64,000 nt of DNA from Butyrivibrio hungatei (GTDB lineage: Bacteria; Bacillota; Clostridia; Lachnospirales; Lachnospiraceae): the NCBI RefSeq assembly GCF_900101605.1, contig NZ_FMUR01000007.1:145709-209708 (forward strand). Direction: 5' to 3'. Shown piece after piece: positions 30,841 to 38,127 of this stretch. Both the position numbers and the translations under genes were made by a program. Under the pieces are notes generated by a model. That model saw only the letters and a list, made by a program, of their open reading frames with translations. It did not search any database and was not told the origin of the DNA. The first letter of the stretch is position 1, and the number at the start of each line of letters is the position of its first letter.

Positions 30841-31851
30841 ATGAAAAGTTCTATATTAGATAATAAGACAATATTGGTTACCGGAGGAACAGGTTCTTTT
30901 GGACACTGCTTCACACAGTACCTTCTTGAAAACTACAATCCCAAGAAGATCATCATCTACTCACGCGATGAGTACAAGCAGTTCACAATGGCAAACGAGC
31001 GCGTGTACAAAGAGAACGCTGACAAGATGAGATTTTTCATCGGTGATATCAGAGACGGAGCAAGATTTGAGAGAGCATGCGAGAACGTTGATTATGTTAT
31101 CCATGCGGCAGCTCTTAAGCAGGTTCCCGCTTGTGAGTACAACCCCGATGAAGCTATCAAGACAAATATCGCGGGTGCACAGAGCGTTATAAATGCAGCA
31201 CTTAATACAGGAGTAAAGAGAGTTGTGGCTCTTTCTACAGACAAGGCTGTTAATCCTGTTAATCTCTACGGTGCTACCAAGATGGTATCCGATAAGCTCT
31301 TTATCGCAGCAAATGCATATTCCGGAGCCAAGGATGTTAACTTCTCAATCGTAAGATACGGTAATGTTGCAGGAAGCAGAGGTTCTATCATTCCTTTCTT
31401 CAAAGAGCTCATTGCAAAGGGAGAAAAAGAGCTTCCTATAACGGATTACAGAATGACACGTTTCTGGATCAGCCTTCCGGAGGGTGTTGAGCTTGTTCTC
31501 AAGGCTCTTGCAGAGGCTAAGGGTGGCGAGACATTCATCAGTAAGATTCCTTCATTTAACGTAAAAGATCTTGCTGAAGCTATGTGCCCCGGAATCAAGA
31601 CTGTTGAAGTCGGAATCAGACCCGGCGAGAAGCTTGATGAGATAATGGTTACAACAGAGGATGCACCGTTTACCTATGAATACGACAAGCACTTCATCGT
31701 ATATCCTCAGGTTGTATTTAACGAGAGACAGGTACCCGACCTTTCAGGAAAGAAAGTTGCGGACGGTTTCTACTACAGCTCAGGAAACAACACAGAGTGG
31801 ATGTCTGTTGACGAGATCAGAAGAAGACTTCCGGAAGCTGTAGATCATTGA
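30841..31851 (+). CDS. pseB: UDP-GlcNAc 4,6-dehydratase (inverting), PseB-type
   Basis: This is the first step toward pseudaminic-acid-type sugars: UDP-GlcNAc to the 4-keto-6-deoxy-AltNAc form. The 336 residues show the extended-SDR NAD(P) motif TGGTGSFG, the PseB-typical ALKQVPACEYNP and STDKAVNPVNLYGATKM blocks (Tyr and Lys of the active site) and GNVAGSRGSIIPFF. The ATG at 30841 has GGAGAAG upstream. It lies 135 nt after pseC with a stem-loop and possible promoter between. The usual order in other bacteria is pseB then pseC; here it is reversed. Confidence 0.92.
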   Translation: MKSSILDNKTILVTGGTGSFGHCFTQYLLENYNPKKIIIYSRDEYKQFTMANERVYKENADKMRFFIGDIRDGARFERACENVDYVIHAAALKQVPACEYNPDEAIKTNIAGAQSVINAALNTGVKRVVALSTDKAVNPVNLYGATKMVSDKLFIAANAYSGAKDVNFSIVRYGNVAGSRGSIIPFFKELIAKGEKELPITDYRMTRFWISLPEGVELVLKALAEAKGGETFISKIPSFNVKDLAEAMCPGIKTVEVGIRPGEKLDEIMVTTEDAPFTYEYDKHFIVYPQVVFNERQVPDLSGKKVADGFYYSSGNNTEWMSVDEIRRRLPEAVDH

Positions 31852-31872
31852 GAGGCTTTCAAATAATAACTT

Positions 31873-31901
31873 AGGAAATACCGATCTTACCGGTGTTTCC
31901 T
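31873..31901 (+). terminator. Hairpin after pseB / upstream of superoxide dismutase
   Basis: AGGAAATACCG (31873-31883) pairs with CGGTGTTTCCT (31891-31901), with one G-T pair and a 7-nt loop. No T-run follows, so it may be a weak terminator or a leader structure for the sod transcript. Confidence 0.45.
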
Positions 31902-31936
31902 CGTATATATATGCATATGCAGAAAGGAGAACCACC

Positions 31937-32557
31937 ATGTACGAACAGATTAAATTACCCTATGCTACAAATGCTCTTGAACCTTTCATTGACCAACTTA
32001 CCGTTGAGACTCATCACGGCAAGCACCACGCTACTTATACCAAGACTTTTAATGAACTTGCGGAAAATGCAGGCATGAGTAATCTCAGTGCGGAGGAGCT
32101 CCTTGCATCACTCGATAAAGTTTCGGATGAAACTTTGAGAAAAGGCCTCAGAAATCAGGGCGGCGGTTATTATAACCACAACCTTTATTTCGAGATGTTC
32201 TCACCAAGCCCCGCAAAAGCTCCTTCAGGAAAACTTGCAGAGGAAATCGACAAGACATTCGGTAGCCTCGATGCGCTTAAAGAAGAACTTTCCAAGGCGG
32301 CAGCAGGACAGTTCGGATCAGGCTGGGCATGGCTTTCAACAGACAAGAGCGGAAAGCTTACAGTTTCAGCATCTCCCAATCAGGACAATCCTATCAGCGA
32401 AGGCAAAGGGCTTATCCCCATTGTAGCGCTTGATGTCTGGGAACATGCATATTACCTTAAGTACAAGAATTTGAGACCCGATTATATCAAGGCATTCTTC
32501 GAGATCCTCGACTGGAGTAAGGTTTCGGAGAGATATAACAAGATTATCGGAGCTTGA
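31937..32557 (+). CDS. sodA: Superoxide dismutase, Mn-type Fe/Mn family
   Basis: This cytoplasmic enzyme converts superoxide to peroxide and oxygen. It is 206 residues. Metal ligands are His26 (ETHHGKHH), the His in GGGYYNHN, and Asp/His in LDVWEHAYY. The Gly-rich run before the second His and the Gln in NQDNP follow the Mn-type rather than the Fe-type pattern, though metal choice needs experiment. AGAAAGGAG precedes the ATG. A SOD in the middle of a glycan cluster of an expected strict anaerobe suggests an oxygen-stress function unrelated to its neighbours. Confidence 0.94.
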   Translation: MYEQIKLPYATNALEPFIDQLTVETHHGKHHATYTKTFNELAENAGMSNLSAEELLASLDKVSDETLRKGLRNQGGGYYNHNLYFEMFSPSPAKAPSGKLAEEIDKTFGSLDALKEELSKAAAGQFGSGWAWLSTDKSGKLTVSASPNQDNPISEGKGLIPIVALDVWEHAYYLKYKNLRPDYIKAFFEILDWSKVSERYNKIIGA

Positions 32558-32601
32558 TTTTAGTATATGTGGAAAGATGGCTGTAAAAGAGAACCGGTCA
32601 A

Positions 32602-32680
32602 TTGTAAAAGTTAATTCTGTTTTTTAAGACTAAATTCCACCTTGTAGAAGTAAATTCCGCAGGGTGGATTTTACTTATTA
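32602..32680 (+). repeat. Short direct and inverted repeats, possible relic of an insertion-element end
   Basis: TTGTAAAAGTTAATTCTG (32602-32619) and TTGTAGAAGTAAATTCCG (32642-32659) match at 15 of 18 positions. AAATTCCACCTTG, just upstream of the second copy, pairs imperfectly with CAGGGTGGATTT. Clustered imperfect terminal repeats like this occur at the ends of some insertion sequences, but no transposase is present, so this is only a possibility. Confidence 0.3.
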
Positions 32681-32711
32681 TGGTGAAGATAGATGCGAAA
32701 CAAAGGAAATG

Positions 32712-32740
32712 CTGAATAATGGCATGAATTGTGTTATAAT
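32712..32740 (+). promoter_or_regulatory. Promoter with extended -10 for the Fn3-like lipoprotein
   Basis: CTGAAT (32712-32717) and TGTTATAAT (32732-32740) have 17 nt between hexamers. The -10 is perfect and extended by TGn. The start codon follows 67 nt later. Confidence 0.62.
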
Positions 32741-32806
32741 GCTATGGATTTATTAAATGTTAAGTGGTTTACCTTTTGGGTGTTTTGACAAAGGGAGATT
32801 TATATA

Positions 32807-33799
32807 ATGTCTAAGAAGATAGAATTTGTTGCAGCATTGTGTATGACAATTGGTCTTATGAGCGGTTGTACTTCTTATAGTGAGGGCTCTTCAGCCGCTA
32901 TCGAAGGATTTTCAGACGGTGTATCTGAGGAATCCTCGGAGATATCATCAAAAGAAGCTTCTGACAGCGCATCGTTGTCGGCATCAGAAGCATCATCAAA
33001 GTTATCTTCGGATGAAGTTACTTCAAAGATTGGCGATATGAGTAAGAATGTAAATAAGGATTCGGAAAGCGCTTCATCGTCAAGTGCATCAACGGAATCG
33101 TCACAGAGCAAGACTGCAAGTGACAGCGCTTCTTCAGCAAAATCTACCGACGATAAGCCAAAAGCAAAGAAGTTATCCAAGAACGGAATTGTTATTCCTG
33201 AGATTGAGGATGGAGTTACCAAGATCGGTGACAGAGGCGTAGAAGTAACTTTTGAGTGGGAACCTGATAAGAATGTGGACAGATATGAGATTTCCGTTGA
33301 TGGAAAGCCTCATGGCGACACATCATATTCTCATATTGAGGATGTGTATTCGGATACGCCGACTTATACATACAAAGATAAGATCAATTATGACATAAGG
33401 ATTAAAGTCAGGGCACATAAAGGCGATGCCAAGAAAGCTGTAAGCGGTGATTTTAGTGAATATGCATACGGAAATACCTGTGAAGATGCTCTTACGGCTC
33501 CAAAAGTAAAAGACGGAGTTACCGGAAAGGGTGCAAACGGCACGGAAGTGTATTTTGTATGGGAGCCTGTTGACGGCGCCGAGCATTATGAAGTGGTGGT
33601 CGAGCATAAGAAAAAGGCTGAATCCGAGTATGATCTTAAAGAAGTTACATATACCAATGCGCCCAATTATACATATACAGGACAGGGCGAATATGATGTC
33701 AGAATAACGGTTAAGGCTCAGACCAATGCCTGGATCAACGGAAAGAAGAAGATGTTTAACAGCGCTGTAAGCGCCTATGCAAAAGGAAAGACATACTGA
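32807..33799 (+). CDS. Surface lipoprotein with Ser-rich stalk and two Fn3-like domains
   Basis: This is a 330-residue lipoprotein. The signal ends with lipobox MSGC (Cys near 21). Residues about 25-125 are a Ser/Ala/Asp/Lys-rich low-complexity stalk. Two related beta-sandwich units of about 90-100 residues follow (about 130-228 and 232-330). Each has the same landmarks: a DGVT start, V-F-W-E-P, Y-E-(I/V)-x-V, a TYTY or NYTY strand, a (D/R)-I-(R/T)-V-K-A strand, and S-x-Y-A-x-G at the end. These look like Fn3 domains. A surface adhesive or glycan-scaffolding role is inferred. It has a strong promoter of its own. Confidence 0.72.
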   Translation: MSKKIEFVAALCMTIGLMSGCTSYSEGSSAAIEGFSDGVSEESSEISSKEASDSASLSASEASSKLSSDEVTSKIGDMSKNVNKDSESASSSSASTESSQSKTASDSASSAKSTDDKPKAKKLSKNGIVIPEIEDGVTKIGDRGVEVTFEWEPDKNVDRYEISVDGKPHGDTSYSHIEDVYSDTPTYTYKDKINYDIRIKVRAHKGDAKKAVSGDFSEYAYGNTCEDALTAPKVKDGVTGKGANGTEVYFVWEPVDGAEHYEVVVEHKKKAESEYDLKEVTYTNAPNYTYTGQGEYDVRITVKAQTNAWINGKKKMFNSAVSAYAKGKTY

Positions 33800-33836
33800 T
33801 ATATTATTTTATTTTATTTACTTGAAGAGGATATTT

Positions 33837-34778
33837 ATGGATAAGATTGCAGTACTGATACCTTGTTACAATGAGGAAAAAACTATAGCGAAAGTTATAA
33901 GAGATGCTAAGGCGGCACTTCCTGAGGCGGTAATTTATGTATATAACAATAATTCCAAAGACCGAACTGCAGAAATTGCTTTAGCTGAAGGGGCTATCGT
34001 TCGAAATGAATATATGCAGGGAAAAGGCAATGTTATAAGACGTATGTTCCGTGAGATCGATGCGCTTGTATATGTTATGGTTGATGGCGACGATACTTAT
34101 CCCATGGATTCGGCGCCCGAGATGGTTGATCTTGTTCTTAATCACAATTCGGATATGGTAGTGGGAGACAGACTTTCATCAACATATTATCAGGAGAACA
34201 AAAGACCTTTTCATAACTTTGGAAATAACCTCGTAAGAGGAAGCATCAACAAGTTGTTCGGATGCAATATCAGGGATATTATGACAGGCTTCAGAGCTTT
34301 CAGCTATGAGTTTGTAAAGACATTCCCTGTTCTTTCAAAAGGTTTTGAGATTGAGACGGAGATGACTATTCATGCCGTTTATAACAACATGCAGATAGAT
34401 AATGTTGTTATTGAATATAGAGACAGACCCGAAGGGTCTGAGAGTAAGCTCAATACTTATGCAGACGGTATGAAGGTTCTTAAGACTATTGCAAAGCTTT
34501 ACAGGAACTATAAGCCTTTTGGATTCTTTCTCATATTTTCACTGGTACTTGCACTTATATCGATATTCTTTTTGGTGCCGATCGTCACAGAGTATTGGCG
34601 TACGGGGCTTGTACCCAGATTTCCTACATTGATAGTTTGCTGCTTTATCATGCTTTCTGCGGTTCAGAGCTTTTTTGCGGGAGTTATACTGTCCACACTT
34701 GCGGTTAATAACAGACGTGAATTTGAGATGCAGCTTAACATGCTTCAGCGTCACAAAGAAACAGACATGATGAAATAA
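33837..34778 (+). CDS. GT2 glycosyltransferase, polyprenyl-phosphate type with C-terminal helices
   Basis: This GT-A-fold transferase of 313 residues has the entry VLIPCYNEEKTI, NNNSKDRT, and the metal-binding MVDGDDTYP (DxD). MTGFRAFSYEF and PEGSESKL blocks follow, then two C-terminal membrane helices (about 230-290). This architecture is typical of enzymes that load a sugar onto undecaprenyl or dolichyl phosphate (GtrB/DPM-like). ATG 33837 has GAAGAGG upstream; a start at 33777 would overlap the lipoprotein end. The flippase gene follows after 14 nt, which supports a lipid-linked sugar being made and flipped. Confidence 0.86.
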   Translation: MDKIAVLIPCYNEEKTIAKVIRDAKAALPEAVIYVYNNNSKDRTAEIALAEGAIVRNEYMQGKGNVIRRMFREIDALVYVMVDGDDTYPMDSAPEMVDLVLNHNSDMVVGDRLSSTYYQENKRPFHNFGNNLVRGSINKLFGCNIRDIMTGFRAFSYEFVKTFPVLSKGFEIETEMTIHAVYNNMQIDNVVIEYRDRPEGSESKLNTYADGMKVLKTIAKLYRNYKPFGFFLIFSLVLALISIFFLVPIVTEYWRTGLVPRFPTLIVCCFIMLSAVQSFFAGVILSTLAVNNRREFEMQLNMLQRHKETDMMK

Positions 34779-34792
34779 GGATTAGCGATCAA

Positions 34793-36031
34793 ATGGAAGA
34801 TAGTAATACAAAAAATAAGTCGGGGCTTATAAAAAAAGCCTCCAAAGACTTTATATTCAGTGTTCTTGCACTGGTCATCTATAACGGTGTTCTACAGCTT
34901 CTTGTTTATTCCAATATTGAAAAAAGCATTGGAAGGAGCGGATTTGACACCGTTCTTTATTTAATTTCCATCATTTCTGTAATGGGTGCGGGATTTGGAA
35001 CTGCAGCCAGTTACTCGAGAATGATGGCAAAAAAAGACAGAGAGGAAACAAACGGAGATTACAATGTATTTCTTTTGATGATCGCCGTTCTTTCTATTCC
35101 TGTTACTTTCGGAGCTATTTATCTGGCGGAGGGAATATCGCTAAAACTCTTTGTTCCCGTACTTGTTCTCATGATAGTTACGGTTTTCAGGTACTATTCG
35201 GACGTTCAGTACAGGATGAACATAAGATTTAAAGAATATTTCTTTTTCTTCTTATCTGTATCTGTGGGATATGTGCTGGGACTTATGTTGTACCCGGTTA
35301 CCAAGAACTGGGTTCTCGTGATGTTCCTCGGAGAGATTTTCGGTATCATTTTCACTGTTATGACCGGAAAAATATTCAGGGCGCCGTTTTTTAATTTGTC
35401 GGGTGCGTTTAAAGAGAATATGAAGTCTGCATGGTACATAGCCATGGGAAACGTGCTGGCAAATCTGATACTTAATTCAGACAGAATTCTCTTAAAGCAT
35501 TTTGCCGAGGCAGGTCAGGTTACAGATTTTTATACTGCCAGCCTTATCGGTAAGATCGTAGCAATGCTCACGACTCCGCTAAACGGTGTAGTCATAAGCT
35601 ATCTTACAAATTATAAGATTAAGATGAATAAAAAGATATTTGCCACGATCGGATCGGCTTTTTTGGCACTTACGTTCCTCGGAGCGCTTGTATGTAGCGG
35701 CTTTTCAATGATATATGTAAAGCTGTTTTTTACTCCCGATGTATATGATGGGGCTTCGAAATTTTTCTTTTTGGCAAACCTCGGACAGCTCCTTTATTTT
35801 ATCTCGGGTTCATTGATGGTTGTGCTTCTTGCGTTTACGGAAGAAAAACTTCAGTTTATTATCAATCTCATTTATGGAATTGTTTTTGTGACCATAGTGA
35901 TCCCGGTTACGTATAAGTGGGGAATGGTAGGATTTGCCTATGGCCTTGTTGCGGTGAACATCGTGAGATTCGTTACTGTAATAATACTTGGAGTTGTAAA
36001 ACTCGGAAAAAAGAAAGAGACGGAACAGTAA
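34793..36031 (+). CDS. Polysaccharide flippase-like membrane protein (Wzx/MOP type)
   Basis: This is a 412-residue protein with about 12 hydrophobic helices and few other landmarks, of the MATE/MOP oligosaccharide exporter type. It would move lipid-linked oligosaccharide units across the membrane. The N-terminal cytoplasmic stretch is KNKSGLIKKASKDFIFSV, as in Wzx proteins (KxxxxF near the first helix). It is 14 nt downstream of the GT2 gene, and the pair probably works on one lipid-linked glycan. Substrate cannot be told from sequence. Confidence 0.75.
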   Translation: MEDSNTKNKSGLIKKASKDFIFSVLALVIYNGVLQLLVYSNIEKSIGRSGFDTVLYLISIISVMGAGFGTAASYSRMMAKKDREETNGDYNVFLLMIAVLSIPVTFGAIYLAEGISLKLFVPVLVLMIVTVFRYYSDVQYRMNIRFKEYFFFFLSVSVGYVLGLMLYPVTKNWVLVMFLGEIFGIIFTVMTGKIFRAPFFNLSGAFKENMKSAWYIAMGNVLANLILNSDRILLKHFAEAGQVTDFYTASLIGKIVAMLTTPLNGVVISYLTNYKIKMNKKIFATIGSAFLALTFLGALVCSGFSMIYVKLFFTPDVYDGASKFFFLANLGQLLYFISGSLMVVLLAFTEEKLQFIINLIYGIVFVTIVIPVTYKWGMVGFAYGLVAVNIVRFVTVIILGVVKLGKKKETEQ

Positions 36032-36078
36032 TTGACGTTGTTGATATTACATATACTCGTTATCGGATAAAGGATAAC

Positions 36079-36100
36079 TTCTTAAGACTTTCTTAAGATT
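36079..36100 (+). promoter_or_regulatory. Tandem 11-bp direct repeat, OmpR/PhoB-type operator candidate
   Basis: TTCTTAAGACT (36079-36089) and TTCTTAAGATT (36090-36100) are adjacent 11-bp repeats, the period expected for tandem binding of winged-helix response regulators. An extended -10 (TGTTAAAAT, 36155-36163) lies downstream, before the SGNH lipoprotein gene at 36196. The regulator is unknown. Confidence 0.45.
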
Positions 36101-36195
36101 GATTGTAGATTTCATTAATTTTTGTACTCCTGTCGGAACGTTTTGACAGATTGGTGTTAAAATAGGACTTGGTGAAGTATCAGCGAGGAGGAAAA

Positions 36196-37389
36196 ATGAA
36201 GAAGAGAAAAATAATTAGTTTTATTGTGGGTGTAACAACGGTAGCTATGCTGACTTGCGGATGTACTGCAATTGATAAAAATGCAGACACTGCACTGGAA
36301 TTTATAAATGACGATCTTGCGACAAGCATGACCGGTAAAAGCGATCAGGCCGCAGAGGCGGGCACATTGGTTTTGGCGGAAGATATTTATAAGCCTACAC
36401 TTGATGAAGCAGCAGCCTCAGCTTCAGTGGAGGAAACTAAAGAGGAAGAACCTCAGGAGCAGGTAGATGAAGACAAAGTAGTAATGGTATTTCTCGGCGA
36501 CAGCCAGATTGAGAACGGAAGAGACACCGGAACGGATCTTGCTTCCCTTGTATCTGAAAGAGTTCCCAATTCTGTAGCATATAATCTTGGAATCGGCGGA
36601 ACTACCGCTGCACTTGAGCATTCAACAACAGACTCATCTTTGTCAAAGTGGGATTCAATTTCTTTTAACGGAATAACTTACAGCCTTGCAGGCAAGGTTG
36701 ATAGAGACAGGGTATTTCAGAATTATCCGACGGTTCTTGAGAACATGAATAAGATCGATCCCGAGAAGGTTGATTATTACTTTATAGAATATGGTGCAAA
36801 TGATTTCTTTGATAAGATGCCGCTTGATAAAACGCAGTTTGAAGGCAATCCGCTTCACTCATATTATGAAGCACTTGAGGAAGGCGTGAGAACTCTTAAG
36901 GAGATAAGCCCCAATGCAAGAATTATCCTTATGACTCCTTTCTATGGAATTTATAAGGATACAAACGGAAAGTTCCTTGGCGATTCTTATGTAGTAAGTT
37001 ATGGAATTGATACTCTTGCAAACTATGCAAGAAAAGCGCTTAACGTAGCGGAAGATCTTGATCTTATCGACTTTGACGCTATGAATGATGACAAGAAATG
37101 CGATCTTTACCTTGATACGGCGGAAGAGTACCTTATGGACGGAACTCACCTCACAGAGAAAGGAAGACAGGTATTTGCAAGACTTCTTGCGCACATTCCA
37201 AATTTCTATGAGGAAAACGAACCGTTCGCATACCTTGAGAATGACATTATCAAGATAAATGAATTCGATCCCGATGAGTATTTCATGATCTCAGATCACA
37301 AACTCAAAGAGAATTATCCCGAGGCTTACGAGAAGCTCAAGGCCGGAGCGTACCCGCTCGCCAGAGAACACGGCGCAGGAGCTGAGTAA
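36196..37389 (+). CDS. SGNH/GDSL hydrolase-family lipoprotein
   Basis: This is a 397-residue surface lipoprotein. Signal and lipobox (MLTCGC) lie near residue 23, then an acidic Ala/Glu-rich spacer (about 60-95). The SGNH domain follows, with block I FLGDSQIENG (Ser nucleophile), block II NLGIGGTT, block III EYGANDFF and block V DGTHLTEKG (Asp and His). It probably adds or removes acyl (often acetyl) groups on surface glycans. ATG 36196 has AGGAGG directly upstream; an in-frame start at 36169 has none. Its stop codon touches the first large palindrome. It resembles the membrane-bound, active-site-degenerate protein at 55369. Confidence 0.86.
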   Translation: MKKRKIISFIVGVTTVAMLTCGCTAIDKNADTALEFINDDLATSMTGKSDQAAEAGTLVLAEDIYKPTLDEAAASASVEETKEEEPQEQVDEDKVVMVFLGDSQIENGRDTGTDLASLVSERVPNSVAYNLGIGGTTAALEHSTTDSSLSKWDSISFNGITYSLAGKVDRDRVFQNYPTVLENMNKIDPEKVDYYFIEYGANDFFDKMPLDKTQFEGNPLHSYYEALEEGVRTLKEISPNARIILMTPFYGIYKDTNGKFLGDSYVVSYGIDTLANYARKALNVAEDLDLIDFDAMNDDKKCDLYLDTAEEYLMDGTHLTEKGRQVFARLLAHIPNFYEENEPFAYLENDIIKINEFDPDEYFMISDHKLKENYPEAYEKLKAGAYPLAREHGAGAE

Positions 37390-37643
37390 CGCCGGGGGTA
37401 TATGTAAACGGACGACCTATATAACCATTTATAACAGTCGTTTCGTGTGTTGACATTCAAGACATAAAAATTCAGAGCTACTTATTCTTCGCTCCAAAAC
37501 TCGCCCATAGATGGGCTCAAACAGTTGGAGTGAGAACAGAATAAGCAGCTCTTCTTTTTTATGTTCTTGAATGTGACAACACGCGAAAAGACTGTTATAA
37601 ATGGCTATATAGGTCTGTTGTTTATTATGTACCGCACGGCGTT
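37388..37643 (+). repeat. Long imperfect palindrome 1 (about 256 nt)
   Basis: Starting at the stop codon of the SGNH gene, the sequence folds on itself about a centre at 37509-37510 (CCCATagATGGG). Matching arm blocks include AACGCCG, ACCTATATA, CATTTATAACAGTC, GTGTTG, ACATTCAAG, AGAGCT and CTTATTCT. Arms are about 120-130 nt, with small bulges and an internal loop near the centre (AAACTCG opposite TTTGAGC). There is no T-run as in a terminator and no plausible ORF. Its central 60 nt are about 90% identical to the reverse complement of the centre of palindrome 2. Confidence 0.85.
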
Positions 37644-37685
37644 TACTAAGGTGTTACTTGCGCTATAGATTCTTAAATAATGTAA

Positions 37686-37714
37686 TTGCTATATAGCCAA
37701 TATTGTGATAAAAT
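37686..37714 (+). promoter_or_regulatory. Promoter between the two long palindromes
   Basis: TTGCTA (37686-37691) and the extended -10 TGATAAAAT (37706-37714) have 17 nt between hexamers, one of the best promoters in the window. Transcription would start near 37721 and run through palindrome 2 toward the oxidoreductase gene, so palindrome 2 could be made as an RNA. Confidence 0.68.
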
Positions 37715-37735
37715 GTTAATACTTTGTTAATGTAG
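37714..37735 (+). repeat. Tandem TGTTAAT direct repeat at the predicted transcription start
   Basis: TGTTAAT occurs at 37714 and 37725, an 11-bp period, overlapping the end of the -10 element. It could be a response-regulator or repressor site. Confidence 0.4.
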
Positions 37736-37740
37736 CGTAT

Positions 37741-37791
37741 ACTTATGAAGGCGTACAGGTGGGCTATTCGCCACTACGCAGTTCCATAAGT
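37741..37791 (+). repeat. Hairpin that competes with palindrome 2
   Basis: ACTTATGAAGGCGTA (37741-37755) can pair with TACGCAGTTCCATAAGT (37775-37791). The same right strand also pairs with ACTTATGGAACGCATA (37972-37987) in the full palindrome 2 fold. Two mutually exclusive structures are therefore possible in a transcript starting near 37721. Confidence 0.5.
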
Positions 37792-38001
37792 CAGGTTTTC
37801 ACAGTATTTATGTGAGTTGTAACATTCAAGAGCTTAAGCAAGCGGTAATCTTTATTCTGTTCTCGCTCCGTTTGTTTGAGCCCATTTATGGGCGAGTTTA
37901 GGAGCGAAGAATAAAGATTACCGCTTGCTTATGCCTTGAATGTCAACGAACATAACCCCTGTGAAAACCTGACTTATGGAACGCATATCGCCAATACCCC
38001 C
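37761..38001 (+). repeat. Long imperfect palindrome 2 (about 241 nt), inverted relative of palindrome 1
   Basis: The centre is at 37886-37887 (CCCATttATGGG). Arm blocks include TTCCATAAGTCAGG, TTTTCACAG, ACATTCAAG, TAAGCAAGCGGTAATCTTTA and TTATTCT, each with a complement on the other side. Compared as reverse complement, its core and bulge positions match palindrome 1. The helix next to the core differs (GCAAGCGGTAATCT here, AGAGCT-containing there), yet stays paired with its own partner. No plausible ORF is present. Confidence 0.85.
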
Positions 38002-38035
38002 AAATGTCGCACGTGGAGTGGCATGGAGTGCTATC

Positions 38036-38064
38036 TTGAAGAATGTTATGGGGTAGGGTATACT
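38036..38064 (+). promoter_or_regulatory. Promoter for the FAD oxidoreductase gene
   Basis: TTGAAG (38036-38041) and TATACT (38059-38064) are separated by exactly 17 nt, 64 nt before the start codon and downstream of palindrome 2. Confidence 0.62.
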
Positions 38065-38127
38065 ACTATTATTGTTCGTCTCCAAGATAATGAACGGACG
38101 ATTATTTAGAAAATGAGGGTAAATGTG

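Noticed and set aside
37388..37643. Palindrome 1 as an ordinary rho-independent terminator
   Set aside because: The stem is more than ten times too long and lacks a T-run; the simple terminators elsewhere in the window look quite different.
37388..38001. Integron attC-type or retron explanation for the long palindromes
   Set aside because: Conserved bulges recall folded recombination sites. But the arms are far longer than attC sites, I see no convincing core sites, and no integrase or reverse transcriptase is present in the window.
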